Positions 8,427 through 17,008 of a stretch of 64,000 nucleotides of DNA are shown in pieces. The translations under genes were made by a program, and so were the position numbers. Position 1 is the first letter of the stretch, and the number at the start of each line of letters is the position of its first letter. The stretch is from Leptospira barantonii. Lineage in GTDB: Bacteria; Spirochaetota; Leptospiria; Leptospirales; Leptospiraceae. The notes below the pieces were generated by a model, which was not told the origin of the DNA, searched no databases, and saw only the letters and a program-made list of their open reading frames with translations. The stretch lies in assembly GCF_002811925.1 (NCBI RefSeq), contig NZ_NPDS01000010.1, positions 1-64,000 on the forward strand, written 5' to 3'.

Positions 8427-8739
8427 AAAATTATTATATTCTTTCCTGATCGTTGTCGTCCTCGGTTTTACGATTTACGGTTCCGTCTTTTTTCTGCGTA
8501 TGATTCCGGATTCCTTGGGAAGAATTTACGCCACATTCGCTTCTAAGGAAGGATGTTCCTGTCTTTTTGTGGTCAGAGCTCCCGAAGACTATTGCAAAGA
8601 CTACGTTCGTCAATTTTTTGCGCCCGATGTTTGGGATCGGACCGAGGATTCTCTTCGCATCGAATTTCATTCTTTCTTTTCCGATTTCGAAAGTAAGGCG
8701 ATCTTTCAAGGTTCGAAAGGTTGTCGTCTCAATTTTTAA
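8413..8739 (+). CDS. Small membrane-anchored protein, function unknown
   Basis: A 108-residue protein with one N-terminal membrane segment (about residues 9-30) and a short extracytoplasmic domain containing four Cys (CSC, YC and a late GCR). It overlaps the end of the serine-hydrolase gene by 14 bases, so the two are probably translated together. The shared envelope location suggests a partner role, but I recognise no family. Confidence 0.6.
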   Translation: MKHFRKLLYSFLIVVVLGFTIYGSVFFLRMIPDSLGRIYATFASKEGCSCLFVVRAPEDYCKDYVRQFFAPDVWDRTEDSLRIEFHSFFSDFESKAIFQGSKGCRLNF

Positions 8740-8795
8740 ATGCAAAATTAGGCTTTTTAAAAAATCTGGTTTTAGTAACTCAGAGCGTATCTTTC

Positions 8796-10292
<1,497 letters not shown>

Positions 10293-10343
10293 GGAAAGGA
10301 TTCTTCTTTTTGAATATTCTGTATTTTGAATTTGTAATCGATT

Positions 10344-10387
10344 GCGCTCCGGACCGGATTCTTTGGTGAGAACGGTTTTCGGAGCGC
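10344..10387 (+). terminator. Likely terminator between convergent genes
   Basis: An 8-bp GC-rich stem (arms 10344-10351 and 10380-10387) encloses a smaller CCG/CGG stem. A moderately T-rich stretch follows on the plus strand. It lies after the ABC-F gene and before the end of the convergent AhpD-like gene. Confidence 0.5.
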
Positions 10388-10402
10388 GTTTCGTTTCCGA
10401 TT

Positions 10403-10840
10403 TTACTTGGCGGTCATTCTTGTGGAGATCGCAATTCGATTCCACGAGTTGATCGTGTTGATCAATACGATCAGAGCGACGAATTCCTTTTCGTTGAAGT
10501 GTTTTCTGACTCTTTCGTAAGTTTCGTCGGGAACTCCTTTCTCCGAAATTTTCGTAACAACTTCGGTCAGTTCCAGCGCCGCTTTTTCCTTATCCGTGTA
10601 GAACTGAGCTTCCTTCCAAGCGTCGAGAAGATAGATTCTTTTTTCCTCTTCGCCCATCGTTCTCAAATCCTTCGTGTGCATATTGATACAGTACGCGCAT
10701 CCGTTCAGTTGCGAAGCGCGGATCTTGACGAGTTCGTAAAGAATCGGATCGAGCCCGCCTTGTTTTGCGAAATCTTCCATTTTCAGCATCGCCTGCAACG
10801 ACTCGGGATATACGGTCGCGTAATTCAATCTTGTTTCCAT
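10403..10840 (-). CDS. AhpD-like/carboxymuconolactone decarboxylase-family protein
   Basis: A 145-residue all-helical protein. The CAYC motif (Cys48, Cys51) followed by His55 in NMHTKDLR is the peroxidase-type active site of AhpD-like proteins, which reduce peroxides or act as alkylhydroperoxidases. The start at 10840 has AGGAG spaced correctly. It lies 65 bases after a TetR gene on the same strand, so its expression is probably tied to that regulator. Confidence 0.87.
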   Translation of the reverse strand: METRLNYATVYPESLQAMLKMEDFAKQGGLDPILYELVKIRASQLNGCAYCINMHTKDLRTMGEEEKRIYLLDAWKEAQFYTDKEKAALELTEVVTKISEKGVPDETYERVRKHFNEKEFVALIVLINTINSWNRIAISTRMTAK

Positions 10841-10905
10841 GTTTTCTCCTATCTACAAAGGAAGACGGGTCGTGTAACGTTTTGTGACGGAGAAAGGAAA
10901 AATTT

Positions 10906-11556
10906 TTAGGAAGATTCCCAAGAAGAAAAGTATGCGATGACCGCATCCGTCGCTTGATCGCGCATCATCTTTGAGATCCGATTCTCCAGATAATAACCCC
11001 GTTTCATACAAGCGAACGCGATTTCAACGCCGAGGGTGGCGACGTCCGGTTTTTTCGGAAGAAAAAAGGGTTTGTCCAGATTGGCGAGTTGGATGCGAAC
11101 TCCGGCCCCGATATGATCGATCGTAATCTCCTGCGCGAGATATGCGTTTCGACTGAACGGACCGCCTAACACGAGTATGCTGGCCACCGGCGTGGAATCG
11201 TAATAATCCGAAGCGGCGTTTACGAGAATCCGTACCAGTTTCTGCCAGGAAAGTTTCATATCCTTGGAACCTTTTGTCCCGAGAATTTCTCCCACCTTCG
11301 CCAAATGTTTTTCCGCGAGATGTGTGAACAACGAATACTTATCCGGAAAAAATTGATAGATACTAGCGCGCGGAACTCCCGATTTTTTGGCGATTTCAGG
11401 AATCGAGGTTTCTTCGGGTCCGAGTTTTGCGAGCATTCTTTCCGCGGTTTCCAAAACAAGGGCGACTCTCGCTTGGGAACGTTCCTGCAAAGGGGGTTTG
11501 GATCGGACGATCGAGGAACCGTTCGATGCGGTTTTTAGTTTAGATTTTAAATTCAA
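10906..11556 (-). CDS. TetR-family regulator
   Basis: A 216-residue regulator with a typical N-terminal TetR helix-turn-helix (about residues 28-80, including IPEIAKKSGVPRASIYQFFPDK). The ligand domain is not recognised. The start appears to be a TTG at 11556; no in-frame ATG lies before the DNA-binding domain. It is divergent from a flavin monooxygenase, with paired inverted repeats between them, and upstream of the AhpD-like gene. It probably represses one or both, perhaps in response to an oxidised or aromatic compound. Confidence 0.87.
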   Translation of the reverse strand: MNLKSKLKTASNGSSIVRSKPPLQERSQARVALVLETAERMLAKLGPEETSIPEIAKKSGVPRASIYQFFPDKYSLFTHLAEKHLAKVGEILGTKGSKDMKLSWQKLVRILVNAASDYYDSTPVASILVLGGPFSRNAYLAQEITIDHIGAGVRIQLANLDKPFFLPKKPDVATLGVEIAFACMKRGYYLENRISKMMRDQATDAVIAYFSSWESS

Positions 11557-11620
11557 TTCTTCCCCGATCTAAAAATTCCTTGCACTCAAATCCGACTTAA
11601 GTAAGGTCTTTCGAAAATAT

Positions 11621-11657
11621 AACATTTGTTGGATTTTTATTTTCGTCAACGAATGTT
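11621..11657 (+). promoter_or_regulatory. Candidate TetR operator for the monooxygenase gene
   Basis: Arms of 11 bases (11621-11631 and 11647-11657) match as an inverted repeat with one mismatch and a 15-base spacer. Each arm also holds a small palindrome of the AACA/TGTT type, so this may be two adjoining sites. It ends 23 bases before the monooxygenase start codon. The palindrome ACTTAAGT lies nearby at 11595-11602. Confidence 0.5.
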
Positions 11658-11680
11658 CTTTTAACGGTAAGGAGAATCGG

Positions 11681-13048
11681 ATGAAATCGAACGTTAAAGT
11701 TTGCGTGGTCGGCGCCGGGCCGAGCGGGATCGCGGCGGCTAAGAATTGTGTCGAGTACGGTTTGAACGTGGTCGTTTTTGAAAAGAACGATAAGGTCGGA
11801 GGGAACTGGGTCTTCAACGCTAAAACGGGCCATTCGAGCGTCTATGAAAACACGCATATCATCAGTTCCAAGGCTTGGTCCGAGTACGAGGACTTTCCGA
11901 TGCCGGACGATTATCCCGAGTATCCAAATCATAAACAACTTCAGGCTTACTTCGAATCTTACTCGAAACATTTCGGTGTGTATAAAAAAATCCGTTTCAA
12001 TCATACGATTCAAAAAATCTCGAGAATGGAAGACGGAGATTGGAAGGTGGAATATCTAGACGCTTCCAAAAAGAAGAAGGTCGAAGTATTCGACGTTCTT
12101 ATGGTTGCGAACGGTCATCACTGGGATCCTAAGTATCCGGAATACGAAGGAAAATTTACGGGCAAGTTCTTACATTCGCACGACTTCAAAGGAGTTACGA
12201 ACGAGTGGAAAGGCAAGGACGTTCTTGTGATCGGAGGAGGGAACTCCGCTTGCGACGTAGCAGTTGAATCCGCAAGGGTTGCAAATAGCGTAAAGTTGTC
12301 TATGAGAAGTCCTCAGTGGTTTTTTCCGAAGTTCCTTTTCGGTATGCCTTCCGATGTGTTTGCGGCGAGAACTCCGGGATGGATACCGTCCATCATCAAA
12401 CAATACACGTTGACTAAGATGCTTCACGTATTACAAGGTTCTTATAAAAATTACGGTCTTCCCGTTAATACGACATTGGCTTTGAGCCATCACCCGACTT
12501 TGAATTCGGATCTTCTCGATTTTATCCGTCACGGAAGAATCAAACCTCGTCCTGCGATTAAAAAACTGCACGGCAAAGAAGTCGAGTTCGTCGACGGCAC
12601 AAGGGAGAAGTTCGATATAATCTGCGCTTGTACCGGTTTTTGGACTACGTTTCCGTTCTTTGATAAGTCGCTTATCGATTTTCAACACGTGGAAAAAATT
12701 CCTCTTTTCCGCAAGATGATACACAACGATTATCAGAATCTTTATTTCATAGGTTTGTTTCAACCCGTGGGTTGTATCTGGCCTATGGCGGATTACCAAG
12801 CTAAACTTGCGTGCCTCGAGATTTTAGGAAAATACAAACGACCTAAGGATCTAAAAGCCGCAATCGAATACGAAATCGCACATCCACATTTCACGTTCGG
12901 TGGAGGTCAAAGACACGCAGTGGAAGTGGATTATCACGCTTTCCGTAAGGAGCTTAGATTGGAACTTCTGAAAGCGGGAGTCGACATAGGCAAACCACCC
13001 GGCGGCAATAAGAAGTTGTATAAGAATTTCGCGAAAGTCGCGAGTTAA
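11681..13048 (+). CDS. Flavin-containing monooxygenase
   Basis: A 455-residue class B flavoprotein monooxygenase. It has the FAD-binding GAGPSG (11-16), the FMO fingerprint of form FxGxxxHxxxF at 159-169 and the NADPH-binding GGGNSA (185-190). Such enzymes oxygenate soft nucleophiles such as amines and sulfides, or act as Baeyer-Villiger enzymes. A GGTAAGGAG ribosome binding site precedes the ATG. A bidirectional terminator follows directly. Control by the divergent TetR gene is likely. Confidence 0.9.
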   Translation: MKSNVKVCVVGAGPSGIAAAKNCVEYGLNVVVFEKNDKVGGNWVFNAKTGHSSVYENTHIISSKAWSEYEDFPMPDDYPEYPNHKQLQAYFESYSKHFGVYKKIRFNHTIQKISRMEDGDWKVEYLDASKKKKVEVFDVLMVANGHHWDPKYPEYEGKFTGKFLHSHDFKGVTNEWKGKDVLVIGGGNSACDVAVESARVANSVKLSMRSPQWFFPKFLFGMPSDVFAARTPGWIPSIIKQYTLTKMLHVLQGSYKNYGLPVNTTLALSHHPTLNSDLLDFIRHGRIKPRPAIKKLHGKEVEFVDGTREKFDIICACTGFWTTFPFFDKSLIDFQHVEKIPLFRKMIHNDYQNLYFIGLFQPVGCIWPMADYQAKLACLEILGKYKRPKDLKAAIEYEIAHPHFTFGGGQRHAVEVDYHAFRKELRLELLKAGVDIGKPPGGNKKLYKNFAKVAS

Positions 13049-13062
13049 AACATACAAAAAAG

Positions 13063-13108
13063 AGTCGGCCTATGTCCGCAAAAACATCGGCCGACTTAAG
13101 TAACTTTT
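13063..13108. terminator. Bidirectional rho-independent terminator
   Basis: A perfect 8-bp stem AGTCGGCC/GGCCGACT (13063-13070 and 13089-13096) with an inner ATGT/ACAT stem. T residues follow on the plus side and an A run precedes it, so it can end transcripts of both convergent genes. Confidence 0.75.
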
Positions 13109-13161
13109 TGGATTCGAATAAAGGAGAACGTTATTCTTTCTTAGCGCTTCCGAAGATTCTC

Positions 13162-13878
13162 TTATGCCAATCCCCGTCGAAGCTTCATTATAGAAATTAC
13201 ATGTACCAATGCGATGAACGGAACTCCGAATCCGGGAATCAGGATCAAAGGCAGGTTCCCGATCAGACTCGAAGAGGGCGTTTCTAAGATCAAACGCTGA
13301 GGCCCGTCGGACGATAGGGTTCCCAAGGTAACCGCGGTCATAAAATCGAGAATTCCTAATATATTAAATATCCATAATATTTTTGTGGGATTTTTGTTTT
13401 CGTCGCGTTTGATCGCCCAAATTACGAACGGAGCGAGCGTAGCTACGAAACAATCTCCGAGTCCCGCGGTGAACGCGAATGTCGGCGGTAGTTTTCCGTT
13501 TAAGTGAAACCAAATGAACAACGAGCCCACATAACGTGCGATATGCAAAACGATCCAAGTCTCCTGTGGGATGTTCAATAAAACTTTTTGAATGAAAGCA
13601 GACCGAGCGATTACGATACTTCCTAAAAGTACCGGCAAGAAGATCGCGAGACCGACTGGGATCGGGGAAGGTTTTTCGGGTCGAAAGACACCGTTTGCGC
13701 CCAATATCCAGATCAATCCGAACCAAGCGCTCAGAACGAGGGACAGAGGTAATACAAACCTCGAATTTATCCTTGTGACCTGTTTCAGGATGATGAATAA
13801 ACTCAATACGAAAGTGAGTCCGGTCGCAAAAATTCCGAAAATCAGTTCAAACTGTGTAATCATAGAGGGTGCCTGCAT
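13162..13878 (-). CDS. Multi-pass membrane protein, function unknown
   Basis: A 238-residue very hydrophobic protein with about seven membrane segments. I do not recognise the family. The first ATG (13878) lies five bases from a long perfect palindrome and has no Shine-Dalgarno sequence; an ATG at 13863 is an alternative start. It is divergent from an HxlR regulator, which probably represses it. A membrane oxidoreductase or small-molecule carrier linked to quinone or electrophile stress would fit an HxlR partner, but this is only inference. Confidence 0.65.
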   Translation of the reverse strand: MQAPSMITQFELIFGIFATGLTFVLSLFIILKQVTRINSRFVLPLSLVLSAWFGLIWILGANGVFRPEKPSPIPVGLAIFLPVLLGSIVIARSAFIQKVLLNIPQETWIVLHIARYVGSLFIWFHLNGKLPPTFAFTAGLGDCFVATLAPFVIWAIKRDENKNPTKILWIFNILGILDFMTAVTLGTLSSDGPQRLILETPSSSLIGNLPLILIPGFGVPFIALVHVISIMKLRRGLA

Positions 13879-13883
13879 ATTGA

Positions 13884-13920
13884 TTTGGTAGTAACTATTA
13901 TTTTAATAGTTACTACCAAA
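13884..13920. promoter_or_regulatory. Long perfect palindrome, HxlR operator candidate
   Basis: Arms of 17 bases (TTTGGTAGTAACTATTA and its exact complement) flank a three-base loop. The core GTAACTA/TAGTTAC resembles operators of HxlR-type repressors such as YodB, which bind TACTATT-like dyads. It lies between the membrane gene and the HxlR gene and should control both. Confidence 0.75.
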
Positions 13921-13926
13921 ACGTCC

Positions 13927-13944
13927 TTGACACCGCCTTGTCAA
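13927..13944 (+). promoter_or_regulatory. Second short inverted repeat before the HxlR gene
   Basis: TTGACA and TGTCAA form a perfect 6-bp dyad with a CCGCCT spacer, 20 bases before the HxlR start. It may be a -35 element or an accessory site; I see no well-spaced -10 box. Confidence 0.35.
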
Positions 13945-13964
13945 CAAACTTTTTTTAAATCAAT

Positions 13965-14291
13965 ATGAAGAAAGTGGAACGATCCTACGGACTCGACTGC
14001 CCGGTGGCAAAAACCTTGGATTTAATCGGAGAACGTTGGACGATTATGATTCTGAGGGATTTTTTTACCGTGTCCGAGGTACGGCGTTTTATCGATTTTG
14101 AAACGGCTTTGGATGGAATAACGCCGGCTCTTTTGTCCGATCGGTTGAAGAAACTTGAGAGAAACGGTTTTATCAATAAGATTCTTTATTCCGAATCTCC
14201 ACCGCGTATGGAATATAAACTTACGGCAAAAGGAAAGTCGCTGGGTCCGATTCTCAAAGCCTTGCGTACATGGGGCAACACGAACACGTGA
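13965..14291 (+). CDS. HxlR-family transcriptional regulator
   Basis: A 108-residue winged-helix protein. CPVAKTLDLIGERWTIMILR near the start, ITPALLSDRLKKLERNGFI as recognition region and a YKLTAKGKSL wing are characteristic. Cys12 is at the place where redox-sensing HxlR proteins such as YodB and HypR keep their reactive cysteine, so thiol-based sensing of quinones, aldehydes or hypochlorite is plausible. No Shine-Dalgarno sequence is seen. Confidence 0.9.
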   Translation: MKKVERSYGLDCPVAKTLDLIGERWTIMILRDFFTVSEVRRFIDFETALDGITPALLSDRLKKLERNGFINKILYSESPPRMEYKLTAKGKSLGPILKALRTWGNTNT

Positions 14292-14317
14292 CGAGTGAGA
14301 ATATTAGTTTTTTATAA

Positions 14318-15175
14318 TCAACTCGCCTGCGCCTTTTGATTCAAACGTTTTTGAGCGGATCTAAGTTCTCCGTCCGCAATGAGCAAGGTCCATTCCGGAA
14401 AATGTCTCGCTAAAAAATACTGAAGCCAGGAATCCCAAGTCGCATAACCTAAGAATTTCTTCCCCGGAAGCCATTTCAAAAAAGCGTTCGCGACTTTTTC
14501 GACGGAGTGAACGGCATTGATCGCGGAACCCATTTCGATTTCCTTAACAAGATCCGGTTTGTCCTGATTCTCTTTTTCCAAGCCGGGAGTATCCGTGGTC
14601 GGCGGAAGAAAAACTTTAACTCGAACTCCGTGAAGCATCATTTCCTGACGTAGGGATTGCGCAAATCCTGTGATCGCAAATTTACTCGCGGAATAGGCGC
14701 CGTAACCGTAGATCGAAAAGGTGGCGAGCATGGAGGATATCATCACGATGTCGCCAAATCCCTGTTTGACGAACTGATCCTGGAACGCGCGGATGGTGTT
14801 GACGTGCCCGAAAAAATTCACGTCCATCAACTGACGAAAGTCGGATTCTTCCAGATCGCTTACTTTTCCCACTTTCGCATAACCGCTGTTACATACGAGT
14901 AAATCAATATTTCCTAATATTCCTAGCGCCTTTTTAGCGGCCTTTTTGATTTGGGAAGGATCGGAAACGTCCGCGACTACGAAGTCGAATGTCGCGTCTT
15001 TCGAGCCGATCTTTCGGAGTTCGTCCACGGCCGCTTCCAAGGTTTTTTTATTTCTCGCGGAAACGACGATGCTCGCTCCTTGTTTCGCCAACGCGATCGC
15101 AAGCCCTTTGCCGATTCCGGTGGAACCGCCCGAGATAAAAACTTTTTTACCGTTGTAAGAATGATTTAGGTTCAT
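14318..15175 (-). CDS. SDR resembling 3-ketodihydrosphingosine reductase
   Basis: A 285-residue SDR with GGSTGIG (16-22), CNSG near 95 and the catalytic YSASK (161-165). A PPTTDTPGLEKEN stretch (191-203) followed by KP is strikingly like the PPDTDTPG.EEN.KP segment of eukaryotic 3-ketosphinganine reductases (KDSR/TSC10). The C-terminal part is longer than in simple SDRs. It lies 12 bases after an ABC-2 transporter permease, on the same strand, and is probably co-transcribed. Long-chain ketone reduction is the likeliest role; true sphingolipid synthesis would also need a serine palmitoyltransferase, which is not in this window. Confidence 0.8.
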   Translation of the reverse strand: MNLNHSYNGKKVFISGGSTGIGKGLAIALAKQGASIVVSARNKKTLEAAVDELRKIGSKDATFDFVVADVSDPSQIKKAAKKALGILGNIDLLVCNSGYAKVGKVSDLEESDFRQLMDVNFFGHVNTIRAFQDQFVKQGFGDIVMISSMLATFSIYGYGAYSASKFAITGFAQSLRQEMMLHGVRVKVFLPPTTDTPGLEKENQDKPDLVKEIEMGSAINAVHSVEKVANAFLKWLPGKKFLGYATWDSWLQYFLARHFPEWTLLIADGELRSAQKRLNQKAQAS

Positions 15176-15187
15176 GATTTTTTAGAT

Positions 15188-15949
15188 TCACTTTTTGATT
15201 TTGTATCCGGTTTTAAAAATCAACCAGACCAGGGTTAAACAAATCGTAAGAAACAAGAAGACCATCGAAAGGCTTACGCCAACGCTTACATCCGCGATCT
15301 CGTAAAAACTCCAACGAAATCCGCTTACGAGATAAAGAACCGGATTGAAAAGAGTTACCTTTTGCCAAAAAGGTGGAAGCATACTCGCGGAATAAAAACT
15401 TCCTCCTAAAAAAACAAGGGGAGTGATGATGAGTAAGGGAATGATCTGAAGTTTTTCAAAACTATCGGCCCATATCCCGATGATGAATCCGAATAAGCTG
15501 AATGAGATCGAAGTCAACAAAAGGAAAAGAATCATCACAAACGGGTGTGCGATTTTAACGGGGACGAACAAGGACGCGGTCGCAAGCATGATCGTTCCTA
15601 AGATCACCGATTTGGATGCGGCCGCTCCGACGAAACCGATCACGATTTCCGCCATCGAAATCGGAGCCGCAAGAATTTCGTAGATCGTTCCCGTAAACTT
15701 GGGGAAGTAAATTCCAAAAGAAGAATTGGAAATACTTTCCGTCAATAACGACAACATGATCAAACCCGGAACGATAAACGAACCGTAACCGACTCCGTCC
15801 ACTTCTTGGATTCTGGAACCGATCGCGGAACCGAATACGACGAAGTAAAGAGAAGTTGAAATGACTGGAGAAGCGATGCTCTGAAAAAGTGTTCTCCAAG
15901 TTCTGGACATCTCGAAAAGATAAATGGCTTTGACAGCGTGCAGATTCAT
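15188..15949 (-). CDS. ABC-2 type exporter, permease subunit
   Basis: A 253-residue membrane protein with six membrane segments and the [12 protein letters not shown] and [18 protein letters not shown] motifs of ABC-2 permeases, family of drug, lipid or polysaccharide exporters. Its ATG overlaps the stop of the ATPase gene (ATGA), so the two are translationally coupled. The neighbour is a lipid-type SDR, which hints at lipid export, but the substrate is not shown by the sequence. Confidence 0.87.
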   Translation of the reverse strand: MNLHAVKAIYLFEMSRTWRTLFQSIASPVISTSLYFVVFGSAIGSRIQEVDGVGYGSFIVPGLIMLSLLTESISNSSFGIYFPKFTGTIYEILAAPISMAEIVIGFVGAAASKSVILGTIMLATASLFVPVKIAHPFVMILFLLLTSISFSLFGFIIGIWADSFEKLQIIPLLIITPLVFLGGSFYSASMLPPFWQKVTLFNPVLYLVSGFRWSFYEIADVSVGVSLSMVFLFLTICLTLVWLIFKTGYKIKK

Positions 15950-16887
15950 TGTGACTCCTTAACCAACTGAACGAAAATTTCCTCCAAAGAACTTTGGGTC
16001 GTATTCAAATCCTTGAATTCGATCTTCGCCTTTTTGAGATCCTGAAGTAATGCCGATATACCGGTTTGTTTTCCGTGAGAATCATACGTGTAAAGAAGTT
16101 GTTTTCCGTTGTTTATGATCTCGAGTCCCTTCGTCTTTAACGTAGCCGGAATTTTTTTCAAGGTCTGAGTCAGATCGATCGTCAGTTGTTTTTTACCGAG
16201 CTTGTGCATTAGCTCTTTCTTATCTTCGACGAGGATCAATTCTCCCTTGTTCATCACGCCGATTCTGTCCGCGATCTCTTCGGCTTCTTCGATGTAGTGT
16301 GTCGTTAAGATGATAGTCACTCCGTTTTCACGAAGGTTGCGGACGATGTTCCACATATCCTTTCTGAGTTCCACGTCCACGCCCGCGGTGGGTTCGTCCA
16401 AGAAAAGAACTTTTGGTTCGTGGGAAAGAGCCTTCGCGATAAGGACGCGGCGTTTCATTCCTCCCGAAAGGGTGAGAATCATCTGATCCTTCTTTTCCCA
16501 AAGAGAAAGGGACTTTAAAAGTCTTTCGATATAATCGGGGTTAGGCGATTTTCCGTAAAGCCCTCTCGTAAAACTTACGGTAGCCCAAACGGATTCGAAC
16601 GCGTGAACGCTGAGTTCCTGAGGAACCAAACCGATCAAGGATCTCGTGTAACGATAGTCCTTGAGAATGTTCTTGCCTGCGACGTGCACAGAACCGCCGC
16701 TCGGGTTTACGATGCCGCAGATGACGGAGATTAAAGTCGTTTTACCCGCGCCGTTCGGACCGAGGAGCGCGATGATTTCTCCGTCTTGAATTTCTAAAGA
16801 AACGTTTTTCAAAGCCTGAAATCCGTTCGCATAATATTTAGAAAGATCGTTTACGGAGACGATGGATGATTTCGTTTTCGGTTTCAT
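15946..16887 (-). CDS. ABC-2 type exporter, ATP-binding subunit
   Basis: A 313-residue ATPase. Walker A is GPNGAGKTT, the signature is [15 protein letters not shown] and Walker B is [12 protein letters not shown]. The C-terminal extension of about 80 residues, ending in a [12 protein letters not shown] helix, is common in this drug/lipid exporter class. It is the first gene of the run ATPase, permease, SDR. Confidence 0.92.
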   Translation of the reverse strand: MKPKTKSSIVSVNDLSKYYANGFQALKNVSLEIQDGEIIALLGPNGAGKTTLISVICGIVNPSGGSVHVAGKNILKDYRYTRSLIGLVPQELSVHAFESVWATVSFTRGLYGKSPNPDYIERLLKSLSLWEKKDQMILTLSGGMKRRVLIAKALSHEPKVLFLDEPTAGVDVELRKDMWNIVRNLRENGVTIILTTHYIEEAEEIADRIGVMNKGELILVEDKKELMHKLGKKQLTIDLTQTLKKIPATLKTKGLEIINNGKQLLYTYDSHGKQTGISALLQDLKKAKIEFKDLNTTQSSLEEIFVQLVKESQ

Positions 16888-17008
16888 ATTCTTTCCTGAA
16901 TTTTTTCGTAATGTAAAATCAATTGGATAGAATGTCTAAAATACTAAATCAGGTTTCCCCGCCCAGCATCATTTCGATTTTTCAAAAGGGATTTGGAATA
17001 TGATTTTA

